A stretch of 64,000 bases of DNA from Loxodes magnus (Eukaryota > Ciliophora > Karyorelictea > Loxodida > Loxodidae). The notes below the pieces were generated by a model, which searched no databases, was not told the DNA's origin, and worked only from the letters and a program-made list of their open reading frames with translations. Shown one piece after another: positions 13,701-27,900 of this stretch. The translations under genes were made by a program, and so were the position numbers. Each line of letters begins with the position of its first letter. Position 1 is the stretch's first letter. The stretch is from positions 62,001 to 126,000 of the forward strand of contig CAMPDV010000947.1 of the NCBI GenBank assembly GCA_946699065.1, read 5' to 3'.

Positions 13701-16700
13701 GTCTTACAGGTACCTGTCTTGACGTCCCATAGTCTCACCGTCTTATCTGCACTTCCCGATACGATGAACTCTAAATCACTGGATATAGCCACAGATCATA
13801 CAGAACTAGTGTGACCACTCATGGTCTTACAGGTACCTGTCTTGACGTCCCATAGTCTCACCGTCTTATCTGCACTTCCCGATACGATGAACTCTAAATC
13901 ACTGGATATAGCCACAGATCATACTCAACTAGTGTGACCACTCATGGTCTTACAGGTACCTGTCTTGACGTCCCATAGTCTCACCGTATAATCATAACTT
14001 CCCGATACGATGAACTCTGAATCACTGGATATAGCCACAGATCATACACAACTAGTGTGACCACTCATGGTCTTACAGGTACCTGTCTTGACGTCCCATA
14101 GTCTCACCGTCTTATCTGCACTTCCCGATACGATGAACTCTGAATCACTGGATATAGCCACAGCATATACTTAACTAGTGTGACCACTCATGGTCTTATA
14201 GGTACCTGTCTTGACGTCCCATAGTCTCACCGTATAATCATAACTTCCCGATACGATGAACTCTGAATCACTGGATATAGCCACAGATCATACACAACTA
14301 GTGTGACCACTCATGGTCTTACAGGTACCTGTCTTGACGTCCCATAGTCTCACCGTATAATCATAACTTCCCGATACGATGAACTCTGAATCACTGGATA
14401 TAGCCACAGATCATACATGACTAGTGTGACCACTTATGGTCTTACAGGTACCTGTCTTGACGTCCCATAGTCTCACCGTCTTATCTGCACTTCCCGATAC
14501 GATGAACTCTAAATCACTGGATATAGCCACAGATGATACTCAACTAGTGTGACCACTCATGGTCTTACAGGTACCTGTCTTGACGTCCCATAGTCTCACC
14601 GTATAATCATAACTTCCCGATACGATGAACTCTGAATCACTGGATATAGCCACATATCATACACAACTAGTGTGACCACTCATGGTCTTACAGGTACCTG
14701 TCTTGACGTCCCATAGTCTCACCGTATAATCATAACTTCCCGATACGATGAACTCTGAATCACTGGATATAGCCACAGATCATACAGAATTAGTGTGACC
14801 ACTCATGGTCTTACAGGTACCTGTCTTGACGTCCCATAGTCTCACCGTCTAATCATAACTTCCCGATACGATGAACTCTAAATCACTGGATATAGCCACA
14901 TATCATACATGACTAGTGTGACCACTCATGGTCTTACAGGTACCTGTCTTGACGTCCCATAGTCTCACCGTATAATCATAACTTCCCGATACGATGAACT
15001 CTGAATCACTGGATATAGCCACATATCATACATGACTAGTGTGACCACTCATGGTCTTACAGGTACCTGTCTTGACGTCCCATAGTCTCACCGTATAATC
15101 ATAACTTCCCGATACGATGAACTCTGAATCACTGGATATAGCCACAGATCATACACAACTAGTGTGACCACTCATGGTCTTACAGGTACCTGTCTTGACG
15201 TCCCATAGTCTCACCGTATAATCATAACTTCCCGATACGATGAACTCTGAATCACTGGATATAGCCACAGATCATACAGAACTAGTGTGACCACTCATGG
15301 TCTTACAGGTACCTGTCTTGACGTCCCATAGTCTCACCGTATAATCATAACTTCCCGATACGATGAACTCTAAATCACTGGATATAGCCACATATCATAC
15401 ATGACTAGTGTGACCACTCATGGTCTTACAGGTACCTGTCTTGACGTCCCATAGTCTCACCGTATAATCATAACTTCCCGATACGATGAACTCTGAATCA
15501 CTGGATATTGCCACATATCATACACAACTAGTGTGACCACTCATGGTCTTACAGGTACCTGTCTTGACGTCCCATAGTCTCACCGTATAATCATAACTTC
15601 CCGATACGATGAACTCTGAATCACTGGATATAGCCACAGATCATACACAACTAGTGTGACCACTCATGGTCTTACAGGTACCTGTCTTGACGTCCCATAG
15701 TCTCACCGTATAATCATAACTTCCCGATACGATGAACTCTGAATCACTGGATATTGCCACATATCATACATGACTAGTGTGACCACTTATGGTCTTACAG
15801 GTACCTGTCTTGACGTCCCATAGTCTCACCGTATAATCATAACTTCCCGATACGATGAACTCTGAATCACTGGATATAGCCACATATCATACATGACTAG
15901 TGTGACCACTCATGGTCTTACAGGTACCTGTCTTGACGTCCCATAGTCTCACCGTATAATCATAACTTCCCGATACGATGAACTCTGAATCACTGGATAT
16001 AGCCACAGATCATACAGAAATAGTGTGACCACTCATGGTCTTACAGGTACCTGTCTTGACGTCCCATAGTCTCACCGTATAATCATAACTTCCCGATACG
16101 ATGAACTCTGAATCACTGGATATAGCCACAGCATATACTTAACTAGTGTGACCACTCATGGTCTTATAGGTACCTGTCTTGACGTCCCATAGTCTCACCG
16201 TATAATCATAACTTCCCGATACGATGAACTCTGAATCACTGGATATAGCCACAGATCATACACAACTAGTGTGACCACTCATGGTCTTACAGGTACCTGT
16301 CTTGACGTCCCATAGTCTCACCGTATAATCATAACTTCCCGATACGATGAACTCTGAATCACTGGATATAGCCACAGATGATACTCAACTAGTGTGACCA
16401 CTCATGGTCTTACAGGTACCTGTCTTGACGTCCCATAGTCTCACCGTATAATCATAACTTCCCGATACGATGAACTCTAAATCACTGGATATAGCCACAT
16501 ATCATACATGACTAGTGTGACCACTCATGGTCTTACAGGTACCTGTCTTGACGTCCCATAGTCTCACCGTATAATCATAACTTCCCGATACGATGAACTC
16601 TGAATCACTGGATATAGCCACAGATCATACTCAACTAGTGTGACCACTCATGGTCTTACAGGTACCTGTCTTGACGTCCCATAGTCTCACCGTCTTATCT

Positions 16701-18946
16701 GCACTTCCCGATACGATGAACTCTAAATCACTGGATATAGCCACAGATCATACAGAACTAGTGTGACCACTCATGGTCTTACAGGTACCTGTCTTGACGT
16801 CCCATAGTCTCACCGTATAATCATAACTTCCCGATACGATGAACTCTGAATCACTGGATATAGCCACAGCATATACAACACTAGTGTGACCACTCATGGT
16901 CTTACAGGTACCTGTCTTGACGTCCCATAGTCTCACCGTCTAATCATAACTTCCCGATACGATGAACTCTGAATCACTGGATATAGCCACATATCATACA
17001 TGACTAGTGTGACCACTCATGGTCTTACAGGTACCTGTCTTGACGTCCCATAGTCTCACCGTCTTATCATAACTTCCCGATACGATGAACTCTGAATCAC
17101 TGGATATAGCCACATATCATACATGACTAGTGTGACCACTCATGGTCTTACAGGTACCTGTCTTGACGTCCCATAGTCTCACCGTCTTATCTGCACTTCC
17201 CGATACGATGAACTCTGAATCACTGGATATAGCCACAGCAGATACAGAACTAGTGTGACCACTCATGGTCTTACAGGTACCTGTCTTGACGTCCCATAGT
17301 CTCACCGTATAATCATAACTTCCCGATACGATGAACTCTGAATCACTGGATATAGCCACAGCATATACAACACTAGTGTGACCACTCATGGTCTTACAGG
17401 TACCTGTCTTGACGTCCCATAGTCTCACCGTATAATCATAACTTCCCGATACGATGAACTCTGAATCACTGGATATAGCCACAGCATATACAACACTAGT
17501 GTGACCACTCATGGTCTTACAGGTACCTGTCTTGACGTCCCATAGTCTCACCGTCTTATCTGCACTTCCCGATACGATGAACTCTGAATCACTGGATATA
17601 GCCACAGCATATACAGAACTAGTGTGACCACTCATGGTCTTACAGGTACCTGTCTTGACGTCCCATAGTCTCACCGTATAATCATAACTTCCCGATACGA
17701 TGAACTCTGAATCACTGGATATAGCCACAGCAGATACAGAACTAGTGTGACCACTCATGGTCTTACAGGTACCTGTCTTGACGTCCCATAGTCTCACCGT
17801 ATAATCATAACTTCCCGATACGATGAACTCTGAATCACTGGATATAGCCACAGCAGATACACAACTAGTGTGACCACTCATGGTCTTACAGGTACCTGTC
17901 TTGACGTCCCATAGTCTCACCGTATAATCATAACTTCCCGATACGATGAACTCTGAATCACTGGATATAGCCACATATCATACATGACTAGTGTGACCAC
18001 TCATGGTCTTACAGGTACCTGTCTTGACGTCCCATAGTCTCACCGTATAATCATAACTTCCCGATACGATGAACTCTGAATCACTGGATATAGCCACAGC
18101 ATATACTTAACTAGTGTGACCACTCATGGTCTTATAGGTACCTGTCTTGACGTCCCATAGTCTCACCGTATAATCATAACTTCCCGATACGATGAACTCT
18201 GAATCACTGGATATAGCCACATATCATACATGACTAGTGTGACCACTTATGGTCTTACAGGTACCTGTCTTGACGTCCCATAGTCTCACCGTCTTATCTG
18301 CACTTCCCGATACGATGAACTCTAAATCACTGGATATAGCCACATATCATACATGACTAGTGTGACCACTCATGGTCTTACAGGTACCTGTCTTGACGTC
18401 CCATAGTCTCACCGTATAATCATAACTTCCCGATACGATGAACTCTGAATCACTGGATATAGCCACAGCATATACTTAACTAGTGTGACCACTCATGGTC
18501 TTACAGGTACCTGTCTTGACGTCCCATAGTCTCACCGTATAATCATAACTTCCCGATACGATGAACTCTGAATCACTGGATATAGCCACATATCATACAT
18601 GACTAGTGTGACCACTTATGGTCTTACAGGTACCTGTCTTGACGTCCCATAGTCTCACCGTCTTATCTGCACTTCCCGATACGATGAACTCTAAATCACT
18701 GGATATAGCCACAGATGATACTCAACTAGTGTGACCACTCATGGTCTTACAGGTACCTGTCTTGACGTCCCATAGTCTCACCGTATAATCATAACTTCCC
18801 GATACGATGAACTCTGAATCACTGGATATAGCCACAGATCATACATAAAATGTGTGACCACTCATGGTCTTACAGGTACCTGTCTTGACGTCCCATAGTC
18901 TCACCGTATAATCATAACTTCCCGATACGATGAACTCTGAATCACT
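7757..18946 (-). CDS. WD40 array continuation, second frame block (3,730 codons)
   Basis: About 91 WD40 units stay in one frame here. That frame is displaced by one base from the block to its right because of the deletion at 18947. Landmarks at 7817 and 18887 are exactly 90 x 123 bases apart. Composition resembles the block to the right: linkers of the TSxV type, and stop codons at positions 5, 7 and 25 only. Markers common here are D-L-E (TTA for S15), K-T-I (ATA for M40) and T-Y-K (TAT for C37). It could be the 3' continuation of the same gene if the one-base shift is bypassed, a separate gene copy, or a decaying 3' tail. The long preserved frame argues either for function or for very recent amplification; the sequence alone does not decide. 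Confidence 0.6.
13919..13927 (-). other. Linker with TGA at both positions 5 and 7
   Basis: The minus strand reads TGA GTA TGA, giving GHTS-W-V-W-SVAIS if TGA is Trp. This WVWSVA pattern is a very common WD40 linker in other organisms. The same double-TGA linker occurs at 16625-16633 and 19699-19707. Confidence 0.85.
16625..16633 (-). other. Linker with TGA at both positions 5 and 7
   Basis: Second double-TGA linker, in the left copy of the 16.5-18.2 kb duplication. Both TGAs are in frame with the surrounding WD40 units (phase of block 7757-18946). Confidence 0.85.
17117..17974 (-). other. Seven WD40 units without any standard stop codon
   Basis: This is the longest stretch open under the standard code (285 codons, closed at its 3' end by TGA). 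Its linkers use Val, Ser or Cys at position 5 and Ser or Tyr at position 7. Units alternate between SYDYT and SADKT. It is not a separate gene: it has no start region, and its apparent GTG start is the V9 codon of a repeat, just after a TGA. It is a run of units that happen not to use W or Q at the variable sites. Confidence 0.85.
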
Positions 18947-18951
18947 GATAT
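18944..18951 (-). other. One-base deletion unit (122 bp), rightmost
   Basis: The plus strand reads cactgatata where all ordinary units read cactggatata. One G is missing, turning TCC AGT (S12 S13) into TCAGT and shifting the minus-strand frame by one base. Landmarks on either side (18887 and 19009) are 122 bases apart. This is the first frame break met when reading the gene 5' to 3', after more than 15,000 codons. The linker just to the right is the TSHV-TGA-Tyr type, as in the three other deletion units. Confidence 0.93.
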
Positions 18952-21900
18952 AGCCACATATCATACATGACTAGTGTGACCACTCATGGTCTTACAGGTA
19001 CCTGTCTTGACGTCCCATAGTCTCACCGTATAATCATAACTTCCCGATACGATGAACTCTGAATCACTGGATATAGCCACAGCATATACAACACTAGTGT
19101 GACCACTCATGGTCTTACAGGTACCTGTCTTGACGTCCCATAGTCTCACCGTATAATCATAACTTCCCGATACGATGAACTCTGAATCACTGGATATTGC
19201 CACATATCATACACAACTAGTGTGACCACTCATGGTCTTATAGGTACCTGTCTTGACGTCCCATAGTCTCACCGTATAATCATAACTTCCCGATACGATG
19301 AACTCTGAATCACTGGATATTGCCACATATCATACACAACTAGTGTGACCACTCATGGTCTTACAGGTACCTGTCTTGACGTCCCATAGTCTCACCGTAT
19401 AATCATAACTTCCCGATACGATGAACTCGGAATCACTGGATATAGCCACAGATCATACATGACTAGTGTGACCACTTATGGTCTTACAGGTACCTGTCTT
19501 GACGTCCCATAGTCTCACCGTCTTATCTGCACTTCCCGATACGATGAACTCTAAATCACTGGATATAGCCACAGATCATACAGAACTAGTGTGACCACTC
19601 ATGGTCTTACAGGTACCTGTCTTGACGTCCCATAGTCTCACCGTATAATCATAACTTCCCGATACGATGAACTCTGAATCACTGGATATAGCCACAGATC
19701 ATACTCAACTAGTGTGACCACTCATGGTCTTACAGGTACCTGTCTTGACGTCCCATAGTCTCACCGTCTTATCTGCACTTCCCGATACGATGAACTCTAA
19801 ATCACTGGATATAGCCACAGATCATACAGAACTAGTGTGACCACTCATGGTCTTACAGGTACCTGTCTTGACGTCCCATAGTCTCACCGTATAATCATAA
19901 CTTCCCGATACGATGAACTCTGAATCACTGGATATAGCCACAGCATATACAACACTAGTGTGACCACTCATGGTCTTACAGGTACCTGTCTTGACGTCCC
20001 ATAGTCTCACCGTCTAATCATAACTTCCCGATACGATGAACTCTGAATCACTGGATATAGCCACATATCATACATGACTAGTGTGACCACTCATGGTCTT
20101 ACAGGTACCTGTCTTGACGTCCCATAGTCTCACCGTCTTATCATAACTTCCCGATACGATGAACTCTGAATCACTGGATATAGCCACATATCATACATGA
20201 CTAGTGTGACCACTCATGGTCTTACAGGTACCTGTCTTGACGTCCCATAGTCTCACCGTCTTATCTGCACTTCCCGATACGATGAACTCTGAATCACTGG
20301 ATATAGCCACAGCAGATACAGAACTAGTGTGACCACTCATGGTCTTACAGGTACCTGTCTTGACGTCCCATAGTCTCACCGTATAATCATAACTTCCCGA
20401 TACGATGAACTCTGAATCACTGGATATAGCCACAGCATATACAACACTAGTGTGACCACTCATGGTCTTACAGGTACCTGTCTTGACGTCCCATAGTCTC
20501 ACCGTATAATCATAACTTCCCGATACGATGAACTCTGAATCACTGGATATAGCCACAGCATATACAACACTAGTGTGACCACTCATGGTCTTACAGGTAC
20601 CTGTCTTGACGTCCCATAGTCTCACCGTCTTATCTGCACTTCCCGATACGATGAACTCTGAATCACTGGATATTGCCACATATCATACATGACTAGTGTG
20701 ACCACTCATGGTCTTACAGGTACCTGTCTTGACGTCCCATAGTCTCACCGTCTTATCATAACTTCCCGATACGATGAACTCTGAATCACTGGATATTGCC
20801 ACATATCATACATGACTAGTGTGACCACTCATGGTCTTACAGGTACCTGTCTTGACGTCCCATAGTCTCACCGTATAATCATAACTTCCCGATACGATGA
20901 ACTCTGAATCACTGGATATAGCCACAGCAGATACAGAACTAGTGTGACCACTCATGGTCTTACAGGTACCTGTCTTGACGTCCCATAGTCTCACCGTATA
21001 ATCATAACTTCCCGATACGATGAACTCTGAATCACTGGATATAGCCACAGCAGATACACAACTAGTGTGACCACTCATGGTCTTACAGGTACCTGTCTTG
21101 ACGTCCCATAGTCTCACCGTATAATCATAACTTCCCGATACGATGAACTCTGAATCACTGGATATAGCCACATATCATACATGACTAGTGTGACCACTCA
21201 TGGTCTTACAGGTACCTGTCTTGACGTCCCATAGTCTCACCGTATAATCATAACTTCCCGATACGATGAACTCTGAATCACTGGATATAGCCACAGCATA
21301 TACTTAACTAGTGTGACCACTCATGGTCTTATAGGTACCTGTCTTGACGTCCCATAGTCTCACCGTATAATCATAACTTCCCGATACGATGAACTCTGAA
21401 TCACTGGATATAGCCACAGATCATACACAACTAGTGTGACCACTCATGGTCTTACAGGTACCTGTCTTGACGTCCCATAGTCTCACCGTATAATCATAAC
21501 TTCCCGATACGATGAACTCTGAATCACTGGATATAGCCACATATCATACATGACTAGTGTGACCACTTATGGTCTTACAGGTACCTGTCTTGACGTCCCA
21601 TAGTCTCACCGTCTTATCTGCACTTCCCGATACGATGAACTCTAAATCACTGGATATAGCCACAGATCATACAGAACTAGTGTGACCACTCATGGTCTTA
21701 CAGGTACCTGTCTTGACGTCCCATAGTCTCACCGTCTAATCATAACTTCCCGATACGATGAACTCTGAATCACTGGATATAGCCACATATAATACATGAC
21801 TAGTGTGACCACTTATGGTCTTACAGGTACCTGTCTTGACGTCCCATAGTCTCACCGTCTTATCTGCACTTCCCGATACGATGAACTCTAAATCACTGGA

Positions 21901-24900
21901 TATAGCCACAGATGATACTCAACTAGTGTGACCACTCATGGTCTTACAGGTACCTGTCTTGACGTCCCATAGTCTCACCGTATAATCATAACTTCCCGAT
22001 ACGATGAACTCTGAATCACTGGATATAGCCACATATCATACATGACTAGTGTGACCACTCATGGTCTTACAGGTACCTGTCTTGACGTCCCATAGTCTCA
22101 CCGTCTTATCATAACTTCCCGATACGATGAACTCTGAATCACTGGATATAGCCACATATCATACATGACTAGTGTGACCACTCATGGTCTTACAGGTACC
22201 TGTCTTGACGTCCCATAGTCTCACCGTATAATCATAACTTCCCGATACGATGAACTCTAAATCACTGGATATAGCCACAGATGATACTCAACTAGTGTGA
22301 CCACTCATGGTCTTACAGGTACCTGTCTTGACGTCCCATAGTCTCACCGTATAATCATAACTTTCCGATACGATGAACTCTGAATCACTGGATATAGCCA
22401 CAGATCATACATGACTAGTGTGACCACTCATGGTCTTACAGGTACCTGTCTTGACGTCCCATAGTCTCACCGTATAATCATAACTTCCCGATACGATGAA
22501 CTCTGAATCACTGGATATAGCCACAGATCATACAGAACTAGTGTGACCACTCATGGTCTTACAGGTACCTGTCTTGACGTCCCATAGTCTCACCGTATAA
22601 TCATAACTTCCCGATACGATGAACTCTGAATCACTGGATATAGCCACAGATCATACAGAAATAGTGTGACCACTCATGGTCTTACAGGTACCTGTCTTGA
22701 CGTCCCATAGTCTCACCGTCTTATCATAACTTCCCGATACGATGAACTCTGAATCACTGGATATAGCCACAGCAGATACACAACTAGTGTGACCACTTAT
22801 GGTCTTACAGGTACCTGTCTTGACGTCCCATAGTCTCACCGTCTTATCTGCACTTCCCGATACGATGAACTCTGAATCACTGGATATAGCCACAGCATAT
22901 ACTTAACTAGTGTGACCACTCATGGTCTTACAGGTACCTGTCTTGACGTCCCATAGTCTCACCGTATAATCATAACTTCCCGATACGATGAACTCTGAAT
23001 CACTGGATATAGCCACGGCATATACTTAACTAGTGTGACCACTCATGGTCTTACAGGTACCTGTCTTGACGTCCCATAGTCTCACCGTATAATCATAACT
23101 TCCCGATACGATGAACTCTGAATCACTGGATATAGCCACATATCATACACAACTAGTGTGACCACTCATGGTCTTACAGGTACCTGTCTTGACGTCCCAT
23201 AGTCTCACCGTATAATCATAACTTCCCGATACGATGAACTCTGAATCACTGGATATAGCCACAGATCATACAGAACTAGTGTGACCACTCATGGTCTTAC
23301 AGGTACCTGTCTTGACGTCCCATAGTCTCACCGTATAATCATAACTTCCCGATACGATGAACTCTGAATCACTGGATATAGCCACATATCATACATGACT
23401 AGTGTGACCACTCATGGTCTTACAGGTACCTGTCTTGACGTCCCATAGTCTCACCGTATAATCATAACTTCCCGATACGATGAACTCTGAATCACTGGAT
23501 ATAGCCACATATCATACACAACTAGTGTGACCACTCATGGTCTTACAGGTACCTGTCTTGACGTCCCATAGTCTCACCGTATAATCATAACTTCCCGATA
23601 CGATGAACTCTGAATCACTGGATATAGCCACAGATCATACAGAACTAGTGTGACCACTCATGGTCTTACAGGTACCTGTCTTGACGTCCCATAGTCTCAC
23701 CGTCTAATCATAACTTCCCGATACGATGAACTCTGAATCACTGGATATAGCCACATATCATACATGACTAGTGTGACCACTCATGGTCTTACAGGTACCT
23801 GTCTTGACGTCCCATAGTCTCACCGTCTAATCTGCACTTCCCGATACGATGAACTCTGAATCACTGGATATAGCCACATATCATACATGACTAGTGTGAC
23901 CACTCATGGTCTTACAGGTACCTGTCTTGACGTCCCATAGTCTCACCGTATAATCATAACTTCCCGATACGATGAACTCTGAATCACTGGATATAGCCAC
24001 AGATCATACACAACTAGTGTGACCACTCATGGTCTTACAGGTACCTGTCTTGACGTCCCATAGTCTCACCGTCTTATTTGCACTTCCCGATACGATGAAC
24101 TCTAAATCACTGGATATAGCCACAGATGATACTCAACTAGTGTGACCACTCATGGTCTTACAGGTACCTGTCTTGACGTCCCATAGTCTCACCGTATAAT
24201 CTGCACTTCCCGATACGATGAACTCTAAATCACTGGATATAGCCACATATCATACATGACTAGTGTGACCACTCATGGTCTTACAGGTACCTGTCTTGAC
24301 GTCCCATAGTCTCACCGTATAATCATAACTTCCCGATACGATGAACTCTGAATCACTGGATATTGCCACATATCATACACAACTAGTGTGACCACTCATG
24401 GTCTTACAGGTACCTGTCTTGACGTCCCATAGTCTCACCGTATAATCATAACTTCCCGATACGATGAACTCTGAATCACTGGATATAGCCACAGATCATA
24501 CACAACTAGTGTGACCACTCATGGTCTTACAGGTACCTGTCTTGACGTCCCATAGTCTCACCGTATAATCATAACTTCCCGATACGATGAACTCTGAATC
24601 ACTGGATATTGCCACATATCATACATGACTAGTGTGACCACTTATGGTCTTACAGGTACCTGTCTTGACGTCCCATAGTCTCACCGTATAATCATAACTT
24701 CCCGATACGATGAACTCTGAATCACTGGATATAGCCACAGCAGATACACAACTAGTGTGACCACTCATGGTCTTACAGGTACCTGTCTTGACGTCCCATA
24801 GTCTCACCGTATAATCATAACTTCCCGATACGATGAACTCTGAATCACTGGATATTGCCACATATCATACACAACTAGTGTGACCACTCATGGTCTTACA

Positions 24901-27900
24901 GGTACCTGTCTTGACGTCCCATAGTCTCACCGTATAATCATAACTTTCCGATACGATGAACTCTGAATCACTGGATATAGCCACAGATCATACATGACTA
25001 GTGTGACCACTCATGGTCTTACAGGTACCTGTCTTGACGTCCCATAGTCTCACCGTATAATCATAACTTTCCGATACGATGAACTCTGAATCACTGGATA
25101 TAGCCACAGATCATACATGACTAGTGTGACCACTCATGGTCTTACAGGTACCTGTCTTGACGTCCCATAGTCTCACCGTATAATCATAACTTCCCGATAC
25201 GATGAACTCTGAATCACTGGATATAGCCACAGATCATACAGAACTAGTGTGACCACTCATGGTCTTACAGGTACCTGTCTTGACGTCCCATAGTCTCACC
25301 GTATAATCATAACTTCCCGATACGATGAACTCTGAATCACTGGATATAGCCACAGATCATACAGAAATAGTGTGACCACTCATGGTCTTACAGGTACCTG
25401 TCTTGACGTCCCATAGTCTCACCGTCTTATCATAACTTCCCGATACGATGAACTCTGAATCACTGGATATAGCCACAGCAGATACACAACTAGTGTGACC
25501 ACTTATGGTCTTACAGGTACCTGTCTTGACGTCCCATAGTCTCACCGTCTTATCTGCACTTCCCGATACGATGAACTCTGAATCACTGGATATAGCCACA
25601 GCATATACTTAACTAGTGTGACCACTCATGGTCTTACAGGTACCTGTCTTGACGTCCCATAGTCTCACCGTATAATCATAACTTCCCGATACGATGAACT
25701 CTGAATCACTGGATATAGCCACGGCATATACTTAACTAGTGTGACCACTCATGGTCTTACAGGTACCTGTCTTGACGTCCCATAGTCTCACCGTATAATC
25801 ATAACTTCCCGATACGATGAACTCTGAATCACTGGATATAGCCACATATCATACACAACTAGTGTGACCACTCATGGTCTTACAGGTACCTGTCTTGACG
25901 TCCCATAGTCTCACCGTATAATCATAACTTCCCGATACGATGAACTCTGAATCACTGGATATAGCCACAGATCATACAGAACTAGTGTGACCACTCATGG
26001 TCTTACAGGTACCTGTCTTGACGTCCCATAGTCTCACCGTATAATCATAACTTCCCGATACGATGAACTCTGAATCACTGGATATAGCCACATATCATAC
26101 ATGACTAGTGTGACCACTCATGGTCTTACAGGTACCTGTCTTGACGTCCCATAGTCTCACCGTATAATCATAACTTCCCGATACGATGAACTCTGAATCA
26201 CTGGATATAGCCACATATCATACACAACTAGTGTGACCACTCATGGTCTTACAGGTACCTGTCTTGACGTCCCATAGTCTCACCGTATAATCATAACTTC
26301 CCGATACGATGAACTCTGAATCACTGGATATAGCCACAGATCATACAGAACTAGTGTGACCACTCATGGTCTTACAGGTACCTGTCTTGACGTCCCATAG
26401 TCTCACCGTCTAATCATAACTTCCCGATACGATGAACTCTGAATCACTGGATATAGCCACATATCATACATGACTAGTGTGACCACTCATGGTCTTACAG
26501 GTACCTGTCTTGACGTCCCATAGTCTCACCGTCTAATCTGCACTTCCCGATACGATGAACTCTGAATCACTGGATATAGCCACATATCATACATGACTAG
26601 TGTGACCACTCATGGTCTTACAGGTACCTGTCTTGACGTCCCATAGTCTCACCGTATAATCATAACTTCCCGATACGATGAACTCTGAATCACTGGATAT
26701 AGCCACAGATCATACACAACTAGTGTGACCACTCATGGTCTTACAGGTACCTGTCTTGACGTCCCATAGTCTCACCGTCTTATTTGCACTTCCCGATACG
26801 ATGAACTCTAAATCACTGGATATAGCCACAGATGATACTCAACTAGTGTGACCACTCATGGTCTTACAGGTACCTGTCTTGACGTCCCATAGTCTCACCG
26901 TATAATCTGCACTTCCCGATACGATGAACTCTAAATCACTGGATATAGCCACATATCATACATGACTAGTGTGACCACTCATGGTCTTACAGGTACCTGT
27001 CTTGACGTCCCATAGTCTCACCGTATAATCATAACTTCCCGATACGATGAACTCTGAATCACTGGATATTGCCACATATCATACACAACTAGTGTGACCA
27101 CTCATGGTCTTACAGGTACCTGTCTTGACGTCCCATAGTCTCACCGTATAATCATAACTTCCCGATACGATGAACTCTGAATCACTGGATATAGCCACAG
27201 ATCATACACAACTAGTGTGACCACTCATGGTCTTACAGGTACCTGTCTTGACGTCCCATAGTCTCACCGTATAATCATAACTTCCCGATACGATGAACTC
27301 TGAATCACTGGATATTGCCACATATCATACATGACTAGTGTGACCACTTATGGTCTTACAGGTACCTGTCTTGACGTCCCATAGTCTCACCGTATAATCA
27401 TAACTTCCCGATACGATGAACTCTGAATCACTGGATATAGCCACAGCAGATACACAACTAGTGTGACCACTCATGGTCTTACAGGTACCTGTCTTGACGT
27501 CCCATAGTCTCACCGTATAATCATAACTTCCCGATACGATGAACTCTGAATCACTGGATATTGCCACATATCATACACAACTAGTGTGACCACTCATGGT
27601 CTTACAGGTACCTGTCTTGACGTCCCATAGTCTCACCGTATAATCATAACTTTCCGATACGATGAACTCTGAATCACTGGATATAGCCACAGATCATACA
27701 TGACTAGTGTGACCACTCATGGTCTTACAGGTACCTGTCTTGACGTCCCATAGTCTCACCGTATAATCATAACTTCCCGATACGATGAACTCTGAATCAC
27801 TGGATATAGCCACAGATCATACAGAACTAGTGTGACCACTCATGGTCTTACAGGTACCTGTCTTGACGTCCCATAGTCTCACCGTATAATCATAACTTCC

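Larger units (their letters stand above)
16510..21380 (-). repeat. Direct repeat of about 14 units, 25-unit spacing less one base
   Basis: Units from about 16,510 to 18,180 recur from about 19,584 to 21,380. The spacing is 3,074 bases (25 units minus the deleted base at 18947) and becomes 3,197 after one extra unit near 20,700-20,820. Both copies include the double-TGA linker (16625 and 19699) and a run of units free of stop codons. The 122-base unit lies between the copies. Confidence 0.82.
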
